A stretch of 64,000 nt of DNA from Erinaceus europaeus (lineage: Eukaryota > Chordata > Mammalia > Eulipotyphla > Erinaceidae). The notes beneath the pieces are model-generated. The model worked only from the letters and a program-made list of their open reading frames with translations. It was not told the DNA's origin and ran no database searches. The position numbers were made by a program, and so were the translations under genes. Every line of letters starts with the position of its first letter. Within the stretch, counting starts at the first letter, position 1. The stretch lies in assembly GCF_950295315.1 (NCBI RefSeq), contig NC_080164.1:115392890-115456889 (forward strand). The letters run 5' to 3'. Positions 57,042 to 64,000 of the stretch are shown here, in pieces.

Positions 57042-57328
57042 TTTTTTTTCTTGTTTTTGTCCACTGGGCTTTTGTGCCTGCATGATTCCACCATTCCTGG
57101 CATAATCTTTTTTCATTTCAGTCTCAGAGACAGAAATAGAGGCAGGGGAGAGAGGAAGGGGGAGAGGGAGGAAGAAAGTGAGAGAAGGCAAGAGGGAAGG
57201 AGCGTGAAAGAGAGTTACAGCACTGCTCCATTGCTTATGAAGCCTCACCCCAGCAGGTGGGGACCAGGGACTTGAACCTGGGCCCTTGCACATGGTAATG
57301 TTTGCACTCAACTAGGCTTGCCACTACC
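57042..57328 (-). repeat. B-type SINE with 3' module, host of the LTR element
   Basis: TTTTTGTCCACTGGGCTTTT, CCACCATTCCTGG, the GA-rich body and AGGGACTTGAACCTGGGCCC in the reversed order. The last tRNA-like bases (CTTGCCACTACCTGG) are split by the LTR element and resume at 58,823. Confidence 0.78.
57323..57328. repeat. 6-bp target duplication of LTR element, left copy
   Basis: ACTACC, identical to 58,823-58,828. Confidence 0.85.
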
Positions 57329-57724
57329 TGTTGTTAAAATTCGGAAGGCTCTTGCCAGCAGGGCTAGCTTCACGGGCGGGTAACAGAGACGCGGAGACAA
57401 CGGCTGGGCAGGGAAGCTGTATTTCTTTATTCAGGAACAACGATTCATAAACTAAGACACACTAATCACCAAACAGAACTCTGCTGTCTCTTTGCAGCGG
57501 CGCAAGCACTCTCCCTTACTCTCGAACTCAGGAACCCTCCAACTCTCGAACTCTGGAACTCTCGTACTCGGGAACCCTCTGGCCCTCTCTCTCTTCCTCT
57601 CGAACTCAGGAACCCTCTCTCAGGGTTCCTTGGGGCGGGGCCAAGCGGCCCGCAAAATTAACTGGACTGATCCAATTCTCTTGGCGGGGGAGGGCTAGAA
57701 CAAACCAATGTAAAGCATACGACA
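57329..57724 (-). repeat. 3' LTR of a class-II-like LTR element
   Basis: 396 bp bounded by TG and CA (minus strand TGTCGTATGC to TTTTAACAACA). The minus strand has a GC box (GGCCCCGCCCC) and, near the R/U5 side, an AATAAA polyadenylation signal (57,426-57,431). The middle is a minisatellite of about 20-bp CTCTCGAACTCAGGAACCCTC-like units. It differs from the other LTR by six substitutions and a 26-bp unit. A 6-bp target duplication and the tRNA-Lys primer fit class II (betaretrovirus-like) elements. Confidence 0.92.
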
Positions 57725-57725
57725 A

Positions 57726-57741
57726 TTCCCCCTTTTCTTTT
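57726..57741 (-). promoter_or_regulatory. polypurine tract
   Basis: On the minus strand AAAAGAAAAGGGGGAA precedes the 3' LTR by one base. This is the expected primer site for plus-strand DNA synthesis and fixes the element's orientation. Confidence 0.88.
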
Positions 57742-58049
57742 AACTAAATGGCTACAGTATCAAGGGTGTTGGGTGAACAGAAACATATATCATACAGGCA
57801 TTTTTAAAAAAGAAACTGGCACAAACATGGAGAAACATGCAAGCAAATAACAAGAACCAGCGTGCTGCCAAGGGAAAGCCTGAGGGGGCCATATCTGCCT
57901 CTGTGGGCTAAACTTTATCAGCTTAAAAAAAACATTTCTTGCCTCTGGGGGGCTACTTGCCTCGATGGGCATTTGTATGGGGGCGGGGAACAGCCTAGAG
58001 TCCCAAAGGCAGCTGGCTGCAACTTACTTACTATGAAACAAAACTTGTT

Positions 58050-58138
58050 ATTAGCATATCTACTGCATGATCCAACGTTTCTAATAGAGAAGGAATTTGA
58101 GACTTTTACATATCAACAACGTCTTTTAACCTTTTGTT
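58050..58138. repeat. internal direct repeat, copy 1
   Basis: Shares TTCTAATAGAGAAGG, TTTTACATATCAACAA and TTTAACCTTTTGTT with copy 2 at 58,205-58,293. Confidence 0.85.
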
Positions 58139-58204
58139 ACACCCATTCAAGATGGAGACACACCCTAGGTGTGGGCTGGAGAGGAAACCTCAGGCATGAG
58201 AATA

Positions 58205-58293
58205 ATTAGCATAGCCATTGTGCGATCTACCATTTCTAATAGAGAAGGTAGTGGAGAGTTTTACATATCAACAAGTCTATTTAACCTTTTGTT
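58205..58293. repeat. internal direct repeat, copy 2
   Basis: See copy 1. The two copies are 67 bp apart, separated by a CACACCCTAGGTGTGGGCTG-containing spacer. Confidence 0.85.
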
Positions 58294-58322
58294 TAGACCA
58301 ACTTAGTTAAAATATATTGATT

Positions 58323-58395
58323 GCCCGGCTAGCTCAGTCGGTAGAGCATGAGACTCTTAATCTCAGGGTCGTGGGTTCGTGCCCCACGTTGGGCG
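58323..58395 (+). tRNA. complete tRNA-Lys(CTT) copy forming an extended primer binding site; not a tRNA gene
   Basis: 73 nt matching tRNA-Lys(CTT) end to end: acceptor GCCCGGC, D-arm GCTCAGTCGGTAGAGC, anticodon CTT at 58,356-58,358, T-arm GTGGG/CCCAC and acceptor GTTGGGC plus discriminator G. By my memory of the mammalian tRNA the only difference is A58 to T at 58,380. The 3'-CCA, absent from nuclear tRNA genes, is present at 58,396-58,398. Two bases separate it from the 5' LTR. In the element's (minus) orientation the first 18 nt after the LTR are the expected tRNA-Lys primer binding site; here the complement continues through the whole tRNA. The altered A58 lies in the pol III B box, and there is no reason to think it is transcribed as tRNA. 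Confidence 0.9.
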
Positions 58396-58398
58396 CCA
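58381..58398 (-). promoter_or_regulatory. 18-nt primer binding site (tRNA-Lys1,2 type)
   Basis: The minus strand reads TGGCGCCCAACGTGGGGC, complementary to the last 18 nt of tRNA-Lys(CTT) including CCA. It ends exactly at nucleotide 59, next to the modified A58. Confidence 0.93.
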
Positions 58399-58400
58399 TT

Positions 58401-58822
58401 TGTTGTTAAAATTCGGAAGGCTCTTGCCAGCAGGGCTAGCTTCACGGGCGGGTAACAGAGACGCGGAGACAACGGCTGGGCAGGGAAGCTGTATTTCTTT
58501 ATTCAGGACCAACAATTCATAAACTAAGACAAACTAATCACCAAACAGAACTCTGCTGTCTCTTTGCAGCGGCACAAGCACTCTCCCTTACTCTCGAACT
58601 CAGGAACTCTCCCTTACTCTTGAACTCAGGAACCCTCCAACTCTCGAACTCTGGAACTCTCGTACTCGGGAACCCTCTGGCCCTCTCTCTCTTCCTCTCG
58701 AACTCAGGAACCCTCTCTTGGGGTTCCTTGGGGCGGGGCCAAGCGGCCCGCAAAATTAACTGGACTGATCCAATTCTCTTGGCGGGGGAGGGCTAGAACA
58801 AACCAATGTAAAGCATACGACA
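58401..58822 (-). repeat. 5' LTR of the class-II-like LTR element
   Basis: 422 bp, TG to CA on either strand. Same features as the 3' LTR (AATAAA complement at 58,498-58,503, GC box, minisatellite). It has one extra 26-bp unit (GGAACTCTCCCTTACTC and so on) around 58,605-58,630. Confidence 0.92.
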
Positions 58823-58828
58823 ACTACC
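58823..58828. repeat. 6-bp target duplication of LTR element, right copy
   Basis: ACTACC; see 57,323-57,328. Confidence 0.85.
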
Positions 58829-58869
58829 TGGTCTCAATCTCAGAATTTTAAATCTTTAGGTCTAAAATC

Positions 58870-59268
58870 TATGCATTTAAAGAGCTTGAGACATTCAATC
58901 TCTTTTCCTATCTCCTATTTTATAAGCAGCGATTTATAAGACTATAAGTAAATAGAAGTATGCATTAACATCATTCCCACCACCAAAGGTCTGTGCCCCT
59001 ATCCCCAGCCCCTTTCAGTGGAACTGAAACTCTGCCCTTTCAACCTCCCTGCCCCCAATGAGAGTCTTTTACTTTGGTGCAATACTCCAAACCGAGACAA
59101 ATTCTGTTTTGTGTTTCCCTTTCTGTTCTTTCTCAACTTCTTTTTATGAATGAAATCATCCCATATTCATCTTTCTCTTTCTTGCTTATCTTACTCAACG
59201 TAGTTCCTTCAAGCTCCATCCAAGATGGGTCGAAGAAGGAGGATGCATTATTCCTAATAGCTGAATAT
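58870..59268 (-). mobile_element. L1 ORF2 end and 3' UTR
   Basis: Reversed L1: CATTCCCACCACCAAAGGTC, GAGAGTCTTTTACTTTGGTG, TCCATCCAAGATGGGTC and CTAATAGCTGAATATG correspond to 47.2-47.58 kb. Confidence 0.8.
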
Positions 59269-59282
59269 GGGGAAATATTTTG
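59269..59282. repeat. target-site duplication of the 59 kb SINE, left copy
   Basis: GGGGAAATATTTTG, identical to 60,266-60,279. Confidence 0.9.
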
Positions 59283-59347
59283 TTTGTTTTATTTATTTGT
59301 TTATTTATTTTTTGCCTCCAAGATTATTGCTGGGGCTCAGTGCCTCA
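59283..59347 (-). repeat. A-type SINE, 3' part (interrupted by LINE)
   Basis: (TTTA)n then the 3' module TTTGCCTCCAAGATTATTGC, TGGGGCTCAGTGCCTCA. The module breaks at AGTGCCTCA, where the LINE fragment is inserted. Confidence 0.9.
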
Positions 59348-60008
59348 TCTCTGGCATTATGCTATCCCGCTGCAGAATACTGTGCCCCAGTATGGTTCTG
59401 TAGCCCCCATGTCCACTTGGTCGATTCCAAATTATATTCCTCCATGAGGATAATTTCTGGAACCATCCGTTCCACCCCGGTTCCATGGCTGCCAGTTCTT
59501 AGCAACATCGCCCCGCCAGATATTCGTCGGGATGCAGCATCATCTAAGTTCATTTCCCACGTCTACGCTCGACCGGACCTGCCAATATACACGGATATCT
59601 TCGCCCACCCTGTCCAACGCTTGACGTCTCGTCACCCAATCTGGTCCCCTATGCCTACACTGAACTTCTCTGTTCCAGTCTCTTGGAAACAGAGTTGGCA
59701 GTCAGCTGAGGTAAAGAACAAACACCTCATCACAGACCCCTGCAAGCGTCAACCCGGCTTTGACCTAGCACATTATGATTGGGCCCTCCTCAATCGCTAT
59801 CGAACAGGCCATGGCCGGTGCACCGCTATGTTCCATCGCTGGGGAGCCAGAGACAACCCGAACTGCCCCTGTGGCTACAGACAGACTATGACCCACATTG
59901 TCAACGACTGCCACCTCTCCAGATTCAAAGGAGGTCTCGAAACTTTACATCAGGCTCAACCTGATGCTGTTGACTGGCTACAGAAGAAGGGCAAACGCTA
60001 GAAGAAGA
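59348..60008 (+). pseudogene. 3' end of a non-L1 LINE (Jockey/I-like), copy 2, open frame
   Basis: A 5'-truncated non-LTR retrotransposon fragment with an open frame from 59,348 to the TAG at 59,999-60,001, about 218 codons. In order: AAEYCAPVW and SSMRIISGTIRSTPVPWLP (post-reverse-transcriptase thumb region), LPIYTDIFAHPVQRLTSR, SWKQSWQSAEV, LLNRYRTGHGRC and a C-terminal Cys/His finger C-P-C-G-Y-R-Q-T-M-T-H-I-V-N-D-C. This matches the C-terminus of Jockey/I-group elements common in invertebrates and fish, not L1 or L2. The stop is followed directly by AAGAAGA, so there is almost no 3' UTR. AGTGCCTCA at 59,339-59,347 and 60,009-60,017 is its target duplication within the SINE. The catalytic region is missing, so it is a dead fragment. 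Confidence 0.85.
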
Positions 60009-60265
60009 AGTGCCTCAACTACAAATTCACTGCTTCTGGAGGCCATTTTTCCCATTTTGTTGACCTTGTTGCTGTTGTTATTGTTGCCATTGCATTTTTT
60101 TTTTGGAGAGGACAGAGAGAAATCAAGAGGACCTGCTTCAGTGCCTGTGAAGTGACCCCCCCATCCCTCACAGATGGGACCTGGGGGCTCAAACCGGGAT
60201 CCTTATGCTTGTCCTTGAGTTTGCACCATGTGTGCTTAACCTGCTGCGCTACTGCCCAGCCCCTA
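60009..60265 (-). repeat. A-type SINE, 5' part (resumes after LINE)
   Basis: Resumes at AACTACAAATTCACTGCTTC, GGAGGCC, then the reversed body and tRNA-like end GTGCTTAACCTGCTGCGCTA. The body is shortened (direct jump from AGAGAAATCAAGAGG to ACCTGCTTC). Confidence 0.88.
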
Positions 60266-60279
60266 GGGGAAATATTTTG
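60266..60279. repeat. target-site duplication of the 59 kb SINE, right copy
   Basis: GGGGAAATATTTTG; see 59,269-59,282. Confidence 0.9.
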
Positions 60280-60309
60280 AGACAGTGTAAATTACTGGCT
60301 CTTCCATTC

Positions 60310-60440
60310 TTAAAAACAATAGATTTATTAATTATAAGAAACAGAGAGAACACTGCTCAGCCCAAGGATATGATGGCGTTGGAATAGACTATGGTCCCTT
60401 GGGCTTCAGGGGTGCAAGTGGTGCTCTAACAGAGTTAGCT
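60310..60440 (-). repeat. D-type SINE, decayed
   Basis: AAGAAACAGAGAGAACACTG, TCAGCCCAAGGATATGATGG and later tRNA-like remnants in the reversed order; weak. Confidence 0.4.
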
Positions 60441-60659
60441 ATCCCTCCATCCATTCAGACACAAATGTTAGTACTCACTGATGAGTCCTGCTTGAAACCA
60501 TTGTCACTGTGGTGTTTATCAGATGTAGTTGTCTATTGGGTCATCAGTTCTACATTTGTTAGTGCACTTCTTGGCTGTGCACTCCAGTTTCACGGAAGGA
60601 AGGAAGTTTCTGTGCAGTGCTCTCCAGCTCTTTCTCTCTGTGATTCTTTTTCTTTCTCT

Positions 60660-60718
60660 TTATATTTTTATGTAATTTTTCTTATATTTGGTAAGACAGA
60701 GATAAATTGAAAGGAGAA
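60660..60718 (-). repeat. B-type SINE (first part, interrupted by L1)
   Basis: TATATTTGGTAAGACAGAGA then TAAATTGAAAGGAGAA, the tail-side part of a reversed B element split by an L1 tail. Confidence 0.75.
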
Positions 60719-60938
60719 ACAAGATCAGAAGACAAAACACAAAACAAGAACTGGAATTGGCATATTGCACCAAAGTAAAAGACTCTGGGGTGGGGGGTGG
60801 AATACAGGTCCAAGAAGGATGACAGAGGGGGTTGTATTGTTATATGGAAAACTGAGAAACGTTATGCATGTACAAACTATTGTATTTATTGTCGAATGTA
60901 AAACATTAATTCCCCAATAAAGAAATTTAAAAAAATAA
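60719..60938 (+). mobile_element. L1 3' end nested in a B-type SINE
   Basis: ATTGCACCAAAGTAAAAGAC, GAAAACTGAGAAACGTTATG, CATTAATTCCCCAATAAAG and an A-rich tail: the same subfamily as the reversed copy at 6.27-6.5 kb. GAAAGGAGAA at 60,709-60,718 and 60,939-60,948 is the target duplication. Confidence 0.9.
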
Positions 60939-60948
60939 GAAAGGAGAA

Positions 60949-61104
60949 GGAGATAGAGAGGGAAAGAGAGAGAGAGATACTTGCAGTACTTCTTCAGTGC
61001 TCATAAAGCTCTCCCTTGCAGATGTGGACCCAGCGCTTGAACCTGGGTCCTTGCACATAGTAATGTATGCACTCAGCCAAGTGCACCACACAACCTGGGC
61101 CCCC
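60949..61104 (-). repeat. B-type SINE (second part)
   Basis: GGAGATAGAGAGGGAAAGAG, CGCTTGAACCTGGGTCCTTG and AGTGCACCACACAACCTGGG complete the reversed B element. Confidence 0.82.
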
Positions 61105-61351
61105 TTTTTAAATCTAATTAAATTAAATAATAAAATTACTCTAACCACTACTTATACATCCATTTATTTATTTATGATCATGTGAACTCATGGACTTGTT
61201 TTGCTTTAGAAGCTATGAACTACTATAATTGGCATTTATTTTGTTCCTCAGATTGTCTAGATTGGGTTGGTCCATCTTCTAGTTGTCTCCTGTGCATTTT
61301 TTTTTTTTTTTTTTTAGAAAATGTCTTGTGTTCTGGCATTTGAAGAAGCTC

Positions 61352-61545
61352 CAGGTTCAGGCCAGTGAGAGAGCTCACCTGGATAGTGCGCTGGCTTTGT
61401 CATGCAGGCTGACCAGGGAGTTTAGTCAACACGGTACTGGAAGGAATTTAGGTGATGTGATCTCTTTCTCTCTGACTTTCTGTTGCTGTTGGTTTCTAGC
61501 TGACATAGTTGGCTCTGAGCTGTGAGACCCCACTGATGACAAAAA
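61352..61545 (+). repeat. D-type SINE
   Basis: AGAGAGCTCACCTGGATAGT, GCGCTGGCTTTGTCATGCAG, a degraded B box and a CT-rich end. Confidence 0.65.
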
Positions 61546-61559
61546 ACAAAAACAGAGAC

Positions 61560-62735
61560 CTCCAGACTCATCTCATACTTTCCTTTCCCATCCCTTGAAT
61601 TTTATCATGCTGTTTTACCTCTGTTGAGAGTCTTTCCTCTCTTCCCTCCCTCACAAGGAACGTGAGTACAAAAATAGAACTCCTTCACATCATGGCTGTA
61701 AGATGTCATTGAACTTATAGATACACAGTGCTTAGCAGAATGCCTGGTTCATTATAGGCACTTGTGGAATGTTGTGGTTTTTATTTCTAAACCTACATCT
61801 GTTTGGGTCTTATCATAATACCTTCTCTGCTCAATACTATATACTTATACTATGTGGATATTTAGGATATATATGCACAATAAAGTTTAAGAAGAGTTAT
61901 TTTTGTTTTATAAAAATTCAATATGATATGCCTTCAATCCCTTAGGTGAGGATAAAGTTAAAGAAGAATAAAGAATGAATGATATGTTGCAACACTATTT
62001 TGTATATTTTAGTATATTTAATGCTTATCTAAGTCTTTTACATATGAAACTGAATAGCAGAAAACATATTTCTTTCAAGTTTCTTTATCTTAGTACAGTC
62101 AAGTAAAGTACTGTGCATAGCCACAAGATAAGGAGTAACTAAGTGAAAAGTAGACTCTCCAACCTGATACATTATTTTGTCTTATAGAAAGACTAGACCA
62201 GTGCGATGGACCACAATGTATAACATTCTTGTTCCCTGTTTTGTTTCTGGGCTTCAATGAAGGGACAGGATAGGAAATATTTTTAAAAAATAAACAGATA
62301 GATAGACAGACAGACGGAAGCAAAGTAAGACTGATCAGTTCAGTACAGAGGATTTTTATTATTATTGATCAGGAATGATCAGAAGTATGGGAAAATTGAC
62401 ATTTACCAGGGTGCCTGTTTTAATAGTGTATCAAGTTTAGTGTCTTATAACATGATAGGTGTCCATAGCATTTTTTAAATGGCCAGATAAAGGTATCACA
62501 GTGAGTCAGGGCTCAGGTTTCTCTCCCTAACTGTGATTTGTAGCTGCCAGAATGATTTCTCTTGGATAGAAAAAAAATTAAATACTTCAGTGGCACCAGT
62601 TATTATATGTGCTTGAGTTTGATTATGATCTAGTTAGCTTCCAAACCCTGTGGAGTATAGGAAGTAGGTATTTTTCTTGAGAGATTTTGATCTCTTAAGT
62701 AGCATAGTGAATCATACTTAGTGGTCACAGAGCTT
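61560..62735. other. unique AT-rich sequence, nothing recognised
   Basis: A short GATAGACAGACA run lies at about 62,298-62,316. The 29-bp segment at 62,029-62,057 recurs inside the microsatellite at 62,834. Confidence 0.45.
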
Positions 62736-62737
62736 TG

Positions 62738-62740
62738 TTT

Positions 62741-62786
<46 letters not shown>

Positions 62787-62881
62787 TTTCTTTCTTTCTT
62801 TCTTTCTGTCTGTCTGTCTTTTCTTCTTTCTTTCTAAGTCTTCTACATATGAAACTGAATAGTTTCTTTCTTTCTTTCTTT
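62738..62881. repeat. (TTTC)n microsatellite with an embedded 29-bp duplicated segment
   Basis: TTTC units with TTCC, TGTC and TTTTCT variants. At 62,834-62,862 the array is broken by a copy of the sequence at 62,029-62,057, then resumes. Confidence 0.88.
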
Positions 62882-62884
62882 CCT

Positions 62885-64000
62885 CTTGGCATATAGAGGG
62901 TACCTTGAATGTTTCTGAGAACCATGAAGAGGTAAATACCAGGGTGTTTCTTTACTGGGTTTCAGTGAGAGAACCATTAATATTTTAATTTTAGTCTACA
63001 GAAATCTAGGAAAGCTTTGCAGTTGCAGATGCTTTTCAGAAGACCTAGCAGTTAAAAAGCAGACAGCTTGTTAGCATCACCCTGTGATGAACCTTCAGTA
63101 GCAAAAATAGGTCCACTCAGTCTCTGTTGATTTGTGCATGATAATCCTTGGTATGGTGGGAATGTTTGTTTACTTCTCATAGTCTAAAGTAAAGAACTCC
63201 TTCCTGGAAGACAACTTGCCCTCTGACTTTTGAGACTGTAGTCTTTTGTATTATTTATGGACCACCTCTTGATCACAAATATTTGTCATGTTAGATTGGA
63301 CAGGTCTTAGTCAAAAAGATTCAGTGCAACAACAAAGTAATACACATGGTCATGCAACAACATGAAGACAAACAGAAGCAAGTTCTAGAGGGCATAGCTA
63401 TAATAATCAAAACCAACACCCTAAGGTACTACAAGTTCTTGGTTTGTTTTTGTGAGGCTTAGTTTTGCAGTTTCCTAGCTATCATCATTAATATCCATAA
63501 TTTGTTTAGAAGTTGAAAATCCTTTGGAAAATTAATACTATCCAAATGTCTTTTTGTCAAAGGCTACCTTTCTTGTTAGAGGTCCCACCAACACAATATT
63601 GGTGACCTAATCTGAAATTTATAGACAGTTTTAGAAGGAAAGGAAATCAGTTTTTAAAACTTAATATTGAACAAGGATGGGAGGAAATAAGTTCTTGTAG
63701 AGGGAACCAACTTATTTACATAAAGAGTGTTGTGATGAGAATAGTATGTGTTAGATGAATATCTAAGAGTTTAGTGTGAATTTGGACACTGCTGATGAAG
63801 GAATTACAAAGAGGCTAAAATAACTAAACTTGATGACTATCAGTAATTAAAGGAAGAAGGTTAAGGAGAAAAGAGAAATGAGATAGGAAAGACCCTAACC
63901 AACTGAGTTTATTAGTCACAAATGTTGGTGACTAAGTGTCACGCTTCATCAGCCTGACTAACAAGAGCAGGGAATTAAAGCATGTGCTTATCTTTCTTTT
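62885..64000. other. unique sequence, nothing recognised
   Basis: No repeat family, exon or RNA gene was recognised up to the window edge. Confidence 0.45.

Larger units (their letters stand above)
57742..58322 (-). other. internal region of the LTR element, non-coding
   Basis: About 580 bp with no retroviral domain and no convincing frame. An 89-bp segment is repeated at 58,050-58,138 and 58,205-58,293 with substantial divergence. Confidence 0.7.
57329..58822 (-). mobile_element. short non-autonomous class-II-like LTR retrotransposon
   Basis: Two LTRs (58,401-58,822 as 5' LTR, 57,329-57,724 as 3' LTR), a primer binding site region complementary to tRNA-Lys, about 600 bp of internal DNA, a polypurine tract and a 6-bp ACTACC target duplication form a complete minus-strand proviral structure. 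The internal part has no gag, protease, reverse transcriptase, integrase or env sequence that I recognise, so it must rely on enzymes supplied by another element. LTR identity is about 98.5% apart from one 26-bp indel, so insertion was relatively recent. The element sits at the head end of a B-type SINE. The primer-site region is exceptional because a whole tRNA copy is present (see 58,323-58,398). Confidence 0.9.

Noticed and set aside
57500..57625. Repeated CTCTCGAACTCAGGAACC units as a regulatory operator array
   Set aside because: They are an LTR-internal minisatellite; no binding-site identity can be supported.
58323..58398. Functional tRNA-Lys gene
   Set aside because: It carries the non-encoded CCA, abuts an LTR at primer-site spacing, has a changed B-box A58 and no T-run terminator directly downstream, so it is a copied primer rather than a gene.
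59267..60001. 244-codon frame as a host protein gene
   Set aside because: Its first codons come from SINE sequence and the rest is the C-terminus of a LINE, bounded by a target duplication.

Overview
This window is vertebrate, specifically placental-mammal, non-coding DNA. I found no host gene, exon or functional RNA gene I can support. About half of it is recognisable interspersed repeats. The dominant repeats are tRNA-derived SINEs with a long tail of the type (CT)n, CAACAACAATAATAAC, AACAAGGGCAACAAAAGGG, (AAAT)n. I associate these with erinaceid hedgehogs (ERI-type SINEs). That assignment comes from memory of the repeat type and is not a database result. The rest is L1 (LINE-1) of several ages plus unique sequence.

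I use these working names. A-type SINE: head with GCGCAGCGGGTTAAGCGC and the long tail above. B-type SINE: head with GGTGGTGCACCTGGTTGAG and a short CT-rich, (AAAT)n tail. C-type: head with GACAGCATAATGGTTATGCAAA. D-type: head with TAGCTCACCTGGATAGTG. Several A and B copies also carry an extra 3' module of about 65 bp whose ends are self-complementary.

Layout. 1-6.2 kb: SINEs and L1 3' UTR fragments. 6.27-8.3 kb: a rearranged L1 (ORF2 end joined to ORF1 start) with a 3' fragment of a second, non-L1 LINE. 8.3-39 kb: unique DNA with scattered SINEs, L1 tails, a GC-rich island (28.7-29.6 kb) and a 40-bp retro-inserted half of tRNA-Phe (29.98 kb). 39-46 kb: L1 3' UTRs, nested SINEs and a 79-bp mariner-type MITE. 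46.07-50.9 kb: a 5'-truncated 4.8 kb L1 with matching target-site duplications, ORF2 broken. 52.66-54.7 kb: an older twin-primed (5'-inverted) L1 with a nested L1 tail. 57.3-58.8 kb: a short class-II-like LTR element. 58.87-60.27 kb: an L1, a SINE inserted beside or into it, and a Jockey/I-like LINE fragment inside the SINE. 60.3-64 kb: SINEs, a nested L1 tail, microsatellites and unique DNA.

Two things stand out. First, the LTR element at 57,329-58,822 carries, where an 18-nt primer binding site is expected, a complete 73-nt tRNA-Lys(CTT) plus its CCA. From my memory of the mammalian tRNA, the only mismatch is at position 58, the site of m1A58, where retroviral reverse transcriptase normally stops. 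Second, two copies of a non-L1 LINE 3' end (7,995-8,337 and 59,348-60,008) have a C-terminal Cys/His motif, an AAG-repeat tail and essentially no 3' UTR. One has an open frame over about 218 codons and sits inside a hedgehog-type SINE with a 9-bp target duplication, so it is younger than that SINE.
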